DNA of 64,000 nt from Bacteroidales bacterium (GTDB taxonomy: Bacteria; Bacteroidota; Bacteroidia; Bacteroidales; UBA932). Shown here one piece after another: positions 26,294 through 35,990 of this stretch. Below the pieces are notes generated by a model. The model searched no databases and was not told the origin of the DNA. It saw only the letters and a list, made by a program, of their open reading frames with translations. Each line of letters starts with the position of its first letter. The first letter of the stretch is position 1. The stretch lies in contig SUYR01000005.1 in NCBI GenBank assembly GCA_015060335.1, positions 1-64,000 of the forward strand, given 5' to 3'. A program made the translations under genes and the position numbers.

Positions 26294-27511
26294 TTATTTC
26301 AATGCCCAGAATCCTCTCAGGTCGAAATCATACCTGTGGAGTTTGCCGTCCTTTGTGCGCGCGAGCAGGTCTGTTCCGAATGGAATGACATGTGTGAAGT
26401 CTTCCCATCCGCTGCCGACCTGTATAGGATTGGAACTGAATGAACCGTCTGACTTGGCTGTGTGCTGCCAGAGGTTTCCGTTATTGTCAATGGCCAGGAG
26501 GTCGTTTCCGTAGTAGAAGAGTTGGGTGTATTGTCCGTAATTGAATCCTGTTGTCGCTGCAGTACCGCTCAAGGCGTGACCGTCGCTGGACAACTTGTAC
26601 AGGTTCAGTGAATTGTCAGCCGCCATCACTGCCAGCAGTCCGCTAGGACAATTCGGTACGATGTTCTTGAATACCCAGGTACCTCCTGTAATCACGCTCT
26701 TGTAGCCTGCATATTCCGGCACCGGCGGTGTTGCGTCTTCGCTCCATTCGTAGGAAATCCATGTGTCATACATGTTGCACACCTGTATCGAGTTGCCCGG
26801 ACCTTTCGCAAGCATCTTGACCAGGCTTGTGTTCCAGTCGGAATGCAGGGTAAGAGGAGAACCGAAGGTCCTGGTCTCGGGATCGTAGCCATAACGGAAA
26901 ACCATTCCTTCGGAGTTCCTTGCGATCAGACATCTGTCGTTGAATGAGAAGATCTCCAGAGCATCGCCTATTTCCTCGCTCACCACTGTCGAAGGAACGT
27001 TGCCAGGCTCATATGCCGCAGATATCACATAATAAAGGGTCGACAGTTCCTCGCTTATCCTGATGTCTTCTGACGTCATGACAACCGGCAGCATATATTC
27101 CGTAAACGGCTCTATATGTCCGAAAGTGTTGATCGTGATGTCCAGAAGTTCGGTAGTACAACCGCCCTTTGGTATAAGTGCGGAAGTCTCTTCCATCTTC
27201 CAACTGCCTTCCGGCATCGCTTCATATGAGGTGTTGTTTGCCTCATTGTACTGAGCCACAAGTTCCGGACGGATCTCGAACTTCACGTTTATCTCGCGGG
27301 GTGCGTCATAGCCTGAATAGAATGCACTGCAGTGAAGGGTCTGCTCTTCATTGATCATGAACAGACGTGATGTGGAAGGACAGTCCACCGCCTGAGGCAT
27401 ATACAGGTGACTGTACTTGTCTCCGTCAGGCAGTTCATAGACGACATCCTCTCCACATGATGCGGCGAGCATCATGGCAGCGATCATGAAAAGTTTATGA
27501 TAATGTTTCAT
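26294..27511 (-). CDS. Surface lipoprotein: DUF1735 domain and tachylectin-like propeller
   Basis: The 405-residue lipoprotein (Cys19, AASCGED) has an N-terminal DUF1735/BT_3987-like domain (about 40-170: REINVKFEIRPELVAQYNEA and YEAMPEGSWKMEE). Its C-terminal propeller (about 175-405) contains AKGPGNSIQVCNMYDTW, GNDLLAIDNNGNLWQHT and VGSGWEDFTHVIPFGTDLLA. The propeller is clearly paralogous to that of 24442-26265 over its whole length. DUF1735 proteins usually stand directly after SusD and help capture glycans; the 17-bp gap to SusD fits this. Confidence 0.82.
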   Translation of the reverse strand: MKHYHKLFMIAAMMLAASCGEDVVYELPDGDKYSHLYMPQAVDCPSTSRLFMINEEQTLHCSAFYSGYDAPREINVKFEIRPELVAQYNEANNTSYEAMPEGSWKMEETSALIPKGGCTTELLDITINTFGHIEPFTEYMLPVVMTSEDIRISEELSTLYYVISAAYEPGNVPSTVVSEEIGDALEIFSFNDRCLIARNSEGMVFRYGYDPETRTFGSPLTLHSDWNTSLVKMLAKGPGNSIQVCNMYDTWISYEWSEDATPPVPEYAGYKSVITGGTWVFKNIVPNCPSGLLAVMAADNSLNLYKLSSDGHALSGTAATTGFNYGQYTQLFYYGNDLLAIDNNGNLWQHTAKSDGSFSSNPIQVGSGWEDFTHVIPFGTDLLARTKDGKLHRYDFDLRGFWALK

Positions 27512-27528
27512 AATGTGTTCTTTTACAA

Positions 27529-29346
27529 TTAATAGCCGGGGTTCTGGATAATATTCGGAACCTTCTCGATTTCATCCTTGTTGATAGGGAAGAGGTAGTT
27601 GCGCTCATCGAACTTTCTGTTCTCGACCACGGTTCTCTTGTAGTAGACAGGGTCCACCTGGGATGTTCCTGCATTGATGTTCATTCCGTACAGAGGACCG
27701 TTTTCAGTCTTCTCGGCAATCTTCCATCTGCGGACATCGAAGTATCTGTGTGTCTCGAATGCAAGTTCTACGCGTCTCTCCTGACGGATGAGAGTCCTCA
27801 TCTGAGCCTGGCTGTAAGTTCCCGATAGTTCAGGAATACCTCCGCGTTTCCTGATGGCGTTCAGATATTCATATACGTCTGCATTCGGAGTATCCTCGGC
27901 CTCGTTCAATGCCTCAGCATAGTTGAGGTAGATCTCTCCCAGTCTGAAGAATATCCACGAACGGTTTGAAAGGATAGGTGTGGCAGAACCGGTGACCGCT
28001 CCCTCGTCTGCAAATTTCTTCATCAGATATCCTGTCTTGGAGTGGTTCGCTCCCGCCGTCTTTATGCCGTCAAGTCCTGTACTCCACATCTGAAGGGTTT
28101 TCCCCTTCCACTGGGAACCGCAGTAGTTGATATGGGCGTAGAACCGTGGCTCTCTTCCCACATACATGTTGGATATGTTTGCAGGATACCAGCCTGATGC
28201 AGATGCGCTTTTTGCGAAGCCTGTTTCGGTGTATGACGAAGACACCACATTAGGATTGCCGTTCTCGTCATATGTCACGTTGCCGTTCTCGTCTGTCTCG
28301 AAAGGCATCTCTCCGTTAAGCATGCGGTAGGAATCGACCATCTGCTGCGATGGCGAATAAAGGGAGAATCCCTGGGAACTTACAGGGTCCACACTTTGTT
28401 CGAAAAGGAGGTTCATTCCTACATTCACGGCAAAAAGTACCTCGTCGTTCCAGTTGTTCATGAACAGTTCCTGAGCGGTCTTGACCGGGTCGTTTGTGGC
28501 AGATTCATATAGAGCGTACTCGGCGGTAGTGCCTTCGAGACGTCCTTCACAGAAGTCTATGCACTCCTTTGCCGCTTCTGCCGCCCTTGTCCATTTCTCC
28601 TTGGAATAATCGGAGAAGAGGGGCTTTCCTGATTTTGATTTCAGGGAAGTATAGGCCGGATTGCCGTTGTAAAGAGGACTGGCCGCATAGAGCAGGACTC
28701 TTGATCGGAGAGCATATGCCGCTGCTGCAGTGGCACGGCCGTAATAGTTGAACTCCCTGCGTGCCGGAAGTACTTCGATAGCCTTCTCGCAGTCATCCAC
28801 GATGAATTCAACGATTTCGTCGAATGAGGCTCTCTCGATCTGCTTGAAATCGGCACCGATATTCAGAGACTTGTCGTACTTAGGGATAGGTCCGTACTCT
28901 CTGAGTGCAAGGAAGTTATAGAATGCACGCATGAAGTGTACCTCTCCTTTCCACTCTTCTCTCTCGCTCTCTTCGAGAGGAGTGAGGTGTATGTGCTCGA
29001 GGAACAGGTTGCATCTTCTGGCGAAGTAGGCAGTCTGTCCCCATGTTCCGAAATCATTCACGGAAGAAACGGAAGATGTGTTGATGAGATTGCAGGCAGC
29101 CGTACCTGTGGTTACCTCCATCTCGTCACAGCCTCCGACAAACGGATTCCTGTATGAATCCCTGTGGAAGTTCATTTCCAGAGGCATTCCGGAATATATG
29201 TTGTACAGCCAGCGCTCGACATAGGCCCTTTCGGTGAATGTCTGTTCGATGGAAAGATTTTCCTCCGGTCCCTTGTCAAGATACGAGTCGCAAGCGGAGC
29301 AAAGAACTGCCACAAGTGCTGATATTATGTATTTGTTTATCTTCAT
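27529..29346 (-). CDS. SusD/RagB-type glycan-binding lipoprotein (minus-strand PUL)
   Basis: The 605-residue lipoprotein has Cys19 (LCSACDSYLDKGP). It shows the SusD hallmarks: VHFMRAFYNFLALREYGPIP (about 130-150), RSWIFFRLGEIYLNYAEALNEA (about 470-490), the RQERRVELAFETHRYFDVRR motif (about 530-550) and a C-terminal YLFPINKDEIEKVPNIIQNP. It starts 12 bp after SusC, so both are translated from one message and should form one import complex. Confidence 0.95.
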   Translation of the reverse strand: MKINKYIISALVAVLCSACDSYLDKGPEENLSIEQTFTERAYVERWLYNIYSGMPLEMNFHRDSYRNPFVGGCDEMEVTTGTAACNLINTSSVSSVNDFGTWGQTAYFARRCNLFLEHIHLTPLEESEREEWKGEVHFMRAFYNFLALREYGPIPKYDKSLNIGADFKQIERASFDEIVEFIVDDCEKAIEVLPARREFNYYGRATAAAAYALRSRVLLYAASPLYNGNPAYTSLKSKSGKPLFSDYSKEKWTRAAEAAKECIDFCEGRLEGTTAEYALYESATNDPVKTAQELFMNNWNDEVLFAVNVGMNLLFEQSVDPVSSQGFSLYSPSQQMVDSYRMLNGEMPFETDENGNVTYDENGNPNVVSSSYTETGFAKSASASGWYPANISNMYVGREPRFYAHINYCGSQWKGKTLQMWSTGLDGIKTAGANHSKTGYLMKKFADEGAVTGSATPILSNRSWIFFRLGEIYLNYAEALNEAEDTPNADVYEYLNAIRKRGGIPELSGTYSQAQMRTLIRQERRVELAFETHRYFDVRRWKIAEKTENGPLYGMNINAGTSQVDPVYYKRTVVENRKFDERNYLFPINKDEIEKVPNIIQNPGY

Positions 29347-29358
29347 GGCTTCTTGTTG

Positions 29359-32300
29359 TTAGAATGTTATGTCAAGACCGGCATTGATTGTTCTCTGTTT
29401 AGGATATACCGCCACGTTGCCGTTGTCAGCCTCCGGGTCTACGATCTTCAACTTGTCAAACAGCAGCAGGTCTATGCCGTTGATGAATATCCTGAAATTG
29501 TCCATTCTCATGGCCTTGAGCCATCTGCTTGGAAGAGTGTAACCTATTTCGGCATTCTTCAGACGCAGGTAACTGTTGTCCCTCATGTATAGTGTGGACA
29601 ATCTGTTGTTGTTTGTGTTTTCAGACGAAGAGACGCGCGGATATTTGGCGTTGGAATTGTCTGCACCGGGACGCCAGCGATATTCGTAGAACTCACGCTG
29701 TATATTGCCCTCCTGTCCCCATTGGAAAGGATAGATGGTGGAGCCGTAGAAGAAGTAAGATGAGTTGGCTGCTCCGGTGAAGTATATGCTCAGGTCAAAG
29801 CCCTTGTAGGCCAGTGTGACACCGAATCCGTAGTTGATTTCCGGTACCTGAGGATGACCGAGAAGCACCTTGTCGTTGTTGTTGATTATACCGTCACCGT
29901 TGACATCCCTGTACTTGATGTCTCCAGGCTGTACCGGTCCGAAGTCCTGTCTTGGACTGGTGTCTATATCTTCCTGGCTTTCAAAGAATCCCAGGGCGAT
30001 AAGAGCCGATGAAAGTCCGAGTGAGTGTCCTCTATATGACTGGTATTCAGGCTGGTTTGCAGGTTCGTCCCTGTCGATGCAGAGGCTTCTCGAGAATGAG
30101 AAGTTACCCTTGAACGAGTAGAACAGTCCTGAAGATGTCGTGTTCTTTGCCTCCAGCATTGCCTCAATACCCTTGTTTTCGGTCTTACCGATGTTCACAT
30201 AAGGCAACTGCCATGGCTGGAATCCGGAAGCCTGAGGTACCGAGAGTTTTCTCTGGACAAGAAGTCCGTTTCTCTTTTCCTTGAACACGTCCACATTGAA
30301 GGTGACCTTGTCTTCAAAGAATCCCAGTTCGAGACCGGCATTGAACTTGGTCGCCTCTTCCCATGTCACGTCGCTTCCTCCGCCGATGATGTTCTCGCTG
30401 TAACCTGCTGTAGGGTTCATGTACTGTCCCATAAGGAAGCCGTTGGCTGAAGCGGTTGTGGAGAGATAAGAGTATCGGGTACCTCCGGTACGGTCATTAC
30501 CAACCATTCCGACCGAACCTCTCAACTTGAATGTGCTGAATTTGTCCACTTTCCAGAAAGGTTCCTTGGCGATGTTCCATCCGATGGCCACACCTGGGAA
30601 GAATCCGAATCTGTGTCCCGGAGCGAAGTTTTCCGATCCGTTGTAACCGAAACTGAACTCGGCGATGTACCTTGAGTCATAGTCGTATACGGCACGTCCG
30701 GAAAGTCCCATCATACGTGAAGGGAGGGCTGCTGTTCCGTTGCCGGCAAGTTGGTTGACGGATTCGGCGATATTGAACATCAGCATGCCGTTCACGTTAT
30801 GGTTGCCGAACGACCTGTTGTAGTTGAGTTGGCTGAAGAACCTGAGCGCACGGCTGCTTGCGGCAGATGTGCTGTAGATTTCAGGAGCCTTTTCAAACCA
30901 CACCTTGTAGTTTTCCTCGCCGGACGATGACAATCCGAGGTACTCCTTGCTGTTGACACCCTTCAGACGCCTGTTCCATCCGTAGCCGCTCTGGTCAAAT
31001 GAGAATGTGTTGGTCCAGTTGAGTCCCTTTGTCACAAGATTCGAAAGGTCCCATTTCAGGGTGAAGGTTCCCTGCAGGTTGTAACTGAGTTGGGTCATGT
31101 AACCGCCGTGTGTGGCCTGCATGTAAGGGTTTGTGTACTGGTTGAAGATGGATGCGCTGAACGTGCCGTCAGGGTTCCTCATAGGAATCTTGTTAGGCGC
31201 ATAGTCGAATGCCGCTCCGAGAATCTCCGGAGTGTAATATCCCGGATGGGTCTGGTCCTTGCTGATATATCCCAGACCGACCTCGGCCACGAGTGAAGGA
31301 GCGAGTTGCACGTCTACGTTTGCACGCAGGTTGTAGCGGTACATGTTCACGTTTGTGTTGTACTCGAAGGAAGGATCCCTCTTGAACAGACCGTCCTGCA
31401 TGGTGAATCCCAGGTTCACGAAGTATCTTACCTTTTCCGTACCTCCGTTGATGTTGAGGTTGTGTACGGTCTGGAATGTGTGCTTCTTGAATATATGGTC
31501 CATCCAGTCAATGTCCGGATAGTTGTAAGGATCCGAACCGGTGTAGTATTTAAGGATTTCCTCGCCTGTGTATGTCGGTTCGAGACCGTCGTTGATCCTG
31601 GCCTCGTTCCATAGTTCCGCATATTCTCCCGAGTTTATGAAGTCCGGGAAGCGCATACCGCTCAGACATGCGAACTCCGAGCGGAGAGATACTTTCGGAG
31701 CACCGACATCACCTCTTCTTGTGGTGATGATCACAACACCGTTTGCGCCGCGGATACCATAGATGGAGGTGGCGGTGGCGTCCTTGAGGAAGGTGATTGT
31801 CTCGATTTCGGCGGTGTTCAGGGAATTTAGGTCACGCTCGATACCATCCACAATCACGATAGGAGTATTGTCTCCCCATGTACTCATACCTCGGATATAG
31901 AGGAATGCCTGGTCCTGGCCCGGCTCGCCGCTGACCTGTCTGCTGACCAGACCCGGAACCTTGCCGACAAGGGCCTGGGAGATGGAAGGAGCAGGAACTG
32001 AGCGGATCGCCTTTACGTCGATAGTTGAAACAGCGCCCACGACGCTTACCTTCTTCTGGGTACCGTATCCCACGACCACGACTTCATCGAGAAACTCCTG
32101 GTTGGGTTTCAGTATGACGATCTTCTGGTGTTTTGACGCTTCGACCTCAAGTGTCTCATATCCGATACACGAGAAGATGAATACATCGTCTGATGTAGCG
32201 GTAAGGACGTACTCTCCATCAGCATTGGTTGATGCTCCCTTTGACGGGTCAGACTTGAGTGATACAGTTGCTCCAGGAACAGGAAGTCCATCAACATCAA

Positions 32301-32424
32301 GGACTTGTCCGACGAACTGGTGCGACTCTGTCTTGTCTTGAGCAAGGGAGACAGTGGTCATTGCCATTAAAAAGGCTATTGCAGAGATTTGCAATATACC
32401 TGAAAGTGTCTTAAGCCTTTTCAT
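29359..32424 (-). CDS. SusC/RagA-type TonB-dependent outer-membrane transporter (minus-strand PUL)
   Basis: The protein has 1021 residues from the ATG at 32424. An in-frame ATG at 32496 would add 24 residues before a clear signal peptide and overlap the gene upstream, so it was not used. After the signal peptide come a carboxypeptidase-regulatory-like domain (with VPGATVSLKSDPSKG), the VVVGYGTQKKVSVVGA motif and a plug domain (with VDGIERDLNSLN and TSIYGIRGANGVV). The 22-strand-type barrel ends in AGLDITF. It imports the oligosaccharides of this locus; the substrate is not known. Confidence 0.95.
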   Translation of the reverse strand: MKRLKTLSGILQISAIAFLMAMTTVSLAQDKTESHQFVGQVLDVDGLPVPGATVSLKSDPSKGASTNADGEYVLTATSDDVFIFSCIGYETLEVEASKHQKIVILKPNQEFLDEVVVVGYGTQKKVSVVGAVSTIDVKAIRSVPAPSISQALVGKVPGLVSRQVSGEPGQDQAFLYIRGMSTWGDNTPIVIVDGIERDLNSLNTAEIETITFLKDATATSIYGIRGANGVVIITTRRGDVGAPKVSLRSEFACLSGMRFPDFINSGEYAELWNEARINDGLEPTYTGEEILKYYTGSDPYNYPDIDWMDHIFKKHTFQTVHNLNINGGTEKVRYFVNLGFTMQDGLFKRDPSFEYNTNVNMYRYNLRANVDVQLAPSLVAEVGLGYISKDQTHPGYYTPEILGAAFDYAPNKIPMRNPDGTFSASIFNQYTNPYMQATHGGYMTQLSYNLQGTFTLKWDLSNLVTKGLNWTNTFSFDQSGYGWNRRLKGVNSKEYLGLSSSGEENYKVWFEKAPEIYSTSAASSRALRFFSQLNYNRSFGNHNVNGMLMFNIAESVNQLAGNGTAALPSRMMGLSGRAVYDYDSRYIAEFSFGYNGSENFAPGHRFGFFPGVAIGWNIAKEPFWKVDKFSTFKLRGSVGMVGNDRTGGTRYSYLSTTASANGFLMGQYMNPTAGYSENIIGGGSDVTWEEATKFNAGLELGFFEDKVTFNVDVFKEKRNGLLVQRKLSVPQASGFQPWQLPYVNIGKTENKGIEAMLEAKNTTSSGLFYSFKGNFSFSRSLCIDRDEPANQPEYQSYRGHSLGLSSALIALGFFESQEDIDTSPRQDFGPVQPGDIKYRDVNGDGIINNNDKVLLGHPQVPEINYGFGVTLAYKGFDLSIYFTGAANSSYFFYGSTIYPFQWGQEGNIQREFYEYRWRPGADNSNAKYPRVSSSENTNNNRLSTLYMRDNSYLRLKNAEIGYTLPSRWLKAMRMDNFRIFINGIDLLLFDKLKIVDPEADNGNVAVYPKQRTINAGLDITF

Positions 32425-32465
32425 CTGGGTAGTGTTTATAATAGTGGTTAATAGTTTGTTCTGTT

Positions 32466-34196
32466 TCAAGGCAGCAGGATCTGCAGCCATGAGCAAGGGT
32501 TGGTGGCGCTCATGTATATGATGCTTTCTGTAAAACCTTTGCCTCCGTCATTGTAGGCGGCTAGGGTAAATCCTGCGCGTACCGACTTTGTATTCATCTT
32601 AGGTATGAATCCGCGGTTCAGACGCACCTCAAGGTCATATCCTCCTGCTGTTTCCTCTGCGGTCACAGACACATTTGACGGGTCTATCTCCACCCATCTG
32701 CCGTTGTTTCCTTCCCATATTCCTACATCTCCCGTCGGTCCTGTGATGATCCTGAATACTCCCTTGTAAGGCTTTGCATAGCCTTTGTCCATCGAGTCAA
32801 AATAGATTGTGACCTCGTCGTGGTTTGTTCCTTCGACAGATATCTCCGTATCCTTGACCTTGATGTCGAATACCAGTTCCTTGTCCGTGACTGCAATTCC
32901 GGCGTGGAGGGTCTCCTTTCCGTCATTGCCGATATATATAGGCCATCTGCCTACCTTGTCTTTTTCTGCCCTTATCTGAGCCATGGCATGTCCTCTTTTC
33001 AGCACCGGGGTGCCTTCAGGTGCTCCGACCGCTCCGATCGTGTAGTCGTCCATGACGCAGAGTGAATTCCAGAGGGAACTTTTTCCTATGAAGTCGCCGA
33101 ATGGCTGGGTGCGTCTTCCGAAATTTCTCGCGTTTCTGTCACCTATCGCCACGTCCATGGTGTTTATGCCTTCCGGATTGTCCACTGTCTGGTAACTTAT
33201 GACCGCTTCTCCTGAATTCAGTTTTACCAGATATGGTGCACCGGCGTACTTCTCTTTAGGGATGTTCAGAAGATTGTAGTCGCGTCCCGGACTGTTGTCG
33301 GTCACAGGAGTGCTCCATTTTTCCGACACTTTGCATCGCACGGTAGTAGGCTTGAGTTCCACATGGAAGATGTCCTCGACGATTATCACTATCTCATCCT
33401 CGAATATGCATGGACAAGGCATTCCGTCACGTCCGGTGCTTCTGATGGATGCGGTCTTGAAATCCTTGCTCCATGTCTTTCCCGAGTCGGTGGAGGTGAA
33501 GAACGATATCTCCTGCTTGTTGCTTGTGCTGTAGGGCGCCTCGTTGGCTATATACAGGTGGACTTCTCCGTCAGGGAGTTGCAGGATTGCAGGCTCCCAG
33601 CAGCCGTCCTCGAATATGCATCCTCCTTCATATACTATCTCCCTCTGGGTCCAGGTCTTTCCGTTGTCTTCGCTTCTGCATACGGCTATCTGATATGGTA
33701 CAAGTCCCGGTGTCTGAGGGCAGAAGTTGTTGGCGCAGAGTATCGTTCCGTTAGTTAACTGACACAGGAAAGGCATCGCCGGTCTCATGACGACCTGACC
33801 CTTCGGAGACATGAGTCCATATGTGGGAACAATCCTCTTTTCAGTTGATGCCGGCCATGTTATTCCGTCTTCGCTCCTTTTGATGACAATGCATCCGCTG
33901 CATGCCTCATATGTGGCCATGAATGTCCCGTCCTGAAGTTTGATCACGCGGCTGTAACTTCCGCATTCATTGCTTATCTTCGCTAAGGAAGGATGGTCCC
34001 AGACAATACGCGCTCCGTTATCCGGCTTGTCCTTGACTATATTTCTCTGAAGAGCGGTCACCCTTTCCGGAAGAGTGCCGTCTGTGGTGTTATCTCCGTC
34101 ACCGTTTCCCTGAACAGGTTCTGCAGTTTCGCATGACGGGAAGGTAACTGCCATGGCGCAGATTGCTATGGTCAATATATGCTGTAGTCTTTTCAT
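32466..34196 (-). CDS. Sialidase-fold (BNR/Asp-box) six-bladed propeller with CBM9-like C-terminal domain
   Basis: The 576-residue lipoprotein starts at the ATG at 34196 (Cys22, TFPSCET); the in-frame ATG at 34307 only overlaps the upstream gene. Asp boxes are visible as RSEDGITW, RSEDNGKTW and TSTDSGKTW. The blade GCWEPAILQLPDGEVHLYIA and the RDGMPCPCIFED segment are closer to GH93-like exo-arabinanases than to classical GH33 sialidases, and no FRIP motif was found. The C-terminal part (about 380-575: LVFDIKVKDTEI, EVTIYFDSMDKGY, GYDLEVRLNRGF) resembles the CBM9-like sugar-binding domain. It is an exported glycan-active or glycan-binding protein; the activity cannot be assigned. Confidence 0.72.
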   Translation of the reverse strand: MKRLQHILTIAICAMAVTFPSCETAEPVQGNGDGDNTTDGTLPERVTALQRNIVKDKPDNGARIVWDHPSLAKISNECGSYSRVIKLQDGTFMATYEACSGCIVIKRSEDGITWPASTEKRIVPTYGLMSPKGQVVMRPAMPFLCQLTNGTILCANNFCPQTPGLVPYQIAVCRSEDNGKTWTQREIVYEGGCIFEDGCWEPAILQLPDGEVHLYIANEAPYSTSNKQEISFFTSTDSGKTWSKDFKTASIRSTGRDGMPCPCIFEDEIVIIVEDIFHVELKPTTVRCKVSEKWSTPVTDNSPGRDYNLLNIPKEKYAGAPYLVKLNSGEAVISYQTVDNPEGINTMDVAIGDRNARNFGRRTQPFGDFIGKSSLWNSLCVMDDYTIGAVGAPEGTPVLKRGHAMAQIRAEKDKVGRWPIYIGNDGKETLHAGIAVTDKELVFDIKVKDTEISVEGTNHDEVTIYFDSMDKGYAKPYKGVFRIITGPTGDVGIWEGNNGRWVEIDPSNVSVTAEETAGGYDLEVRLNRGFIPKMNTKSVRAGFTLAAYNDGGKGFTESIIYMSATNPCSWLQILLP

Positions 34197-34209
34197 GTCT
34201 TTCGTATAT

Positions 34210-35955
34210 TTAGTTCTTCTGGCAACGTACTGCAAATCCGAACGAACGGTAGTTGGAGAAGGCCGGGTCCACATATCCTCCGTAGTTGAAGTATGTGTAG
34301 TAGGCATCTGTCCTGCTAGGTGTCACTGACCAGTAATAACCGTCCACACCTATGTAGCCTATCGACCCGTCGTCGAAATACTTGAAGCCGGAAGCGGGAT
34401 ACCATGTTGCCGGACTCGAATTCAGGCAGAGGATTCCCTTGTTGTTTCCGTCGAAACTGAACCATCCGGCAAAGCCGGCCTTCTGCAGAAGACCTGATGC
34501 TCCTCCGTCCGGAACCCTGTATCCCGGAGGACATGGGTCATATTTAGTCTTTGATGAACTCCAGCGGGTGTTGTCCTGACTATATTGCCAGTCTTTTGTC
34601 TCCAGGTTATAGCCGATGAATACGGTAGGGTTCATTACTGAATAGGAGATTGTTCCGGTGGTGTTGTTGTGGGCGACGGGCTTCGGCCATGCGATGGTTG
34701 ATTTTGCCGGAATGTCTTCACTGATGCTCGAAGCGCTCAGGAACGGATCCTTTCTGCCCCACTGGTAGAGAAGTCCCAGTGAGCAAGGGTCTCCAGGAGC
34801 GGTGGAGGTCGCACCCAGATTCCTATCCATCATCACACCTGCATTGTTGGAATACTTGTTTTCAGACGGAGAATCGGTGAGCCATATATGCCATGACCAG
34901 AGGCAATTGCCTTTGGCGTCTGTCGCTGCTATCACTGCGTTTCCTTCTTTGAAAGTACCTGCTGTCCTGAATGCTACATAACCGTTTTTTAGACAGACCT
35001 TTTCGATCAGGTCGCAGCATTCGGGCGCGATGTCCGTACCGAAGGACTCCCAAAGTATTGCGCATCCTGCAGGAGTTCCGGCAGGGTCTGTCGACGATGT
35101 ACTCCCTACAGGCTCGCCGGAGCATCCTCTGACAGCCTTGAACTTGTAGAGGCCGCCTTCCGTGACAATATAGCAGTTGGCGTTTTCCTTTGACGAAAGG
35201 TCTGTGGCGGAATCAAGGTCCAGATCTCCCGATGCAGAGGAATAATTGCCGGATGTGGTGAACTTCAACTCCTTGCCGTAGACTGCTGTCCCGTTCTGCA
35301 GGATATATGGTACGGCAATATATTCAGTGCCGTTGTTCAGGTCTTCTACTGTGACCTGAAAATCCGGACCGGCTCCAGTCGTTGCCTGATATGACACAGG
35401 TTCCGAGTCTTCACCTTCCGAGAAGCGGATTCCGAACTCGAGAGCACCTCTGTCTGCCGCTGATATTCCTGTGACGGTTCCCTTGACTGTCGCCGAAGTG
35501 CTTGTCACGGACGGACCGTCCACCGAGAGGGATATGCTTACGTCTGCCGTCCTGAACTCGCCGCTCTCGCCTGGATTCTCCGAGGTGTCTGATATAGCAT
35601 ATGCAAGATATTTATAGGTGGTTCCCCATTTGAGTCCCTCCAGGAGGATGGTGCATTTCCCGGCCTTGCTGATCTTTGTGCTTGAGACGGATTCGGCGTC
35701 TTCGACATCGAAAGTTTCAGCGTCGGAATAGAATACGACTACCGAAGTGGATGAAAGTGATTCGGGGGGGGCAGAACCAAGACTAACCGAGATGGTGGCT
35801 GTGGTTGCTGTCACAGAGACAGCGTCGCATGCTGTAATGCCGGCTCCGTCTTGTGAGCCGTCCTGAGTTCCGTCTGTTCCCAGGTCGGAGCAGCCGACGA
35901 GTGTCAGTGCCAGTGTCAATGCGACCGCCTTAGCATGTTTTTCGAATAAGAACAT
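34210..35955 (-). CDS. FISUMP-domain lipoprotein with two fibronectin-like domains
   Basis: The 581-residue lipoprotein (Cys22, LVGCSDLGTDG) has two Fn3-like domains (about 38-130 and 132-225). The C-terminal region (about 235-581) has the Fibrobacter succinogenes major paralogous (FISUMP) pattern: MMDRNLGATS, LGLLYQWGRKDPF, YDPCPPGYRVPDGG, and a closing YRSFGFAVRCQKN. FISUMP domains are common on Bacteroidota surface proteins. Their role is thought to be adhesion or binding and is not firmly established. This is the first gene of the minus-strand operon, 32 nt after the predicted start of transcription and 13 bp before the BNR protein. Confidence 0.75.
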   Translation of the reverse strand: MFLFEKHAKAVALTLALTLVGCSDLGTDGTQDGSQDGAGITACDAVSVTATTATISVSLGSAPPESLSSTSVVVFYSDAETFDVEDAESVSSTKISKAGKCTILLEGLKWGTTYKYLAYAISDTSENPGESGEFRTADVSISLSVDGPSVTSTSATVKGTVTGISAADRGALEFGIRFSEGEDSEPVSYQATTGAGPDFQVTVEDLNNGTEYIAVPYILQNGTAVYGKELKFTTSGNYSSASGDLDLDSATDLSSKENANCYIVTEGGLYKFKAVRGCSGEPVGSTSSTDPAGTPAGCAILWESFGTDIAPECCDLIEKVCLKNGYVAFRTAGTFKEGNAVIAATDAKGNCLWSWHIWLTDSPSENKYSNNAGVMMDRNLGATSTAPGDPCSLGLLYQWGRKDPFLSASSISEDIPAKSTIAWPKPVAHNNTTGTISYSVMNPTVFIGYNLETKDWQYSQDNTRWSSSKTKYDPCPPGYRVPDGGASGLLQKAGFAGWFSFDGNNKGILCLNSSPATWYPASGFKYFDDGSIGYIGVDGYYWSVTPSRTDAYYTYFNYGGYVDPAFSNYRSFGFAVRCQKN

Positions 35956-35990
35956 GTGGTTGAAGTGTGTTATCGGGTTATGTGTTCACA

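Noticed and set aside
32425..32496. Longer start for the minus-strand susC
   Set aside because: It would place 24 residues before the signal peptide and overlap the end of the BNR gene; the ATG at 32424 is followed by a normal export signal.
34197..34307. Longer start for the BNR/CBM9 gene
   Set aside because: It overlaps the FISUMP gene and hides the lipoprotein signal that begins at 34196.
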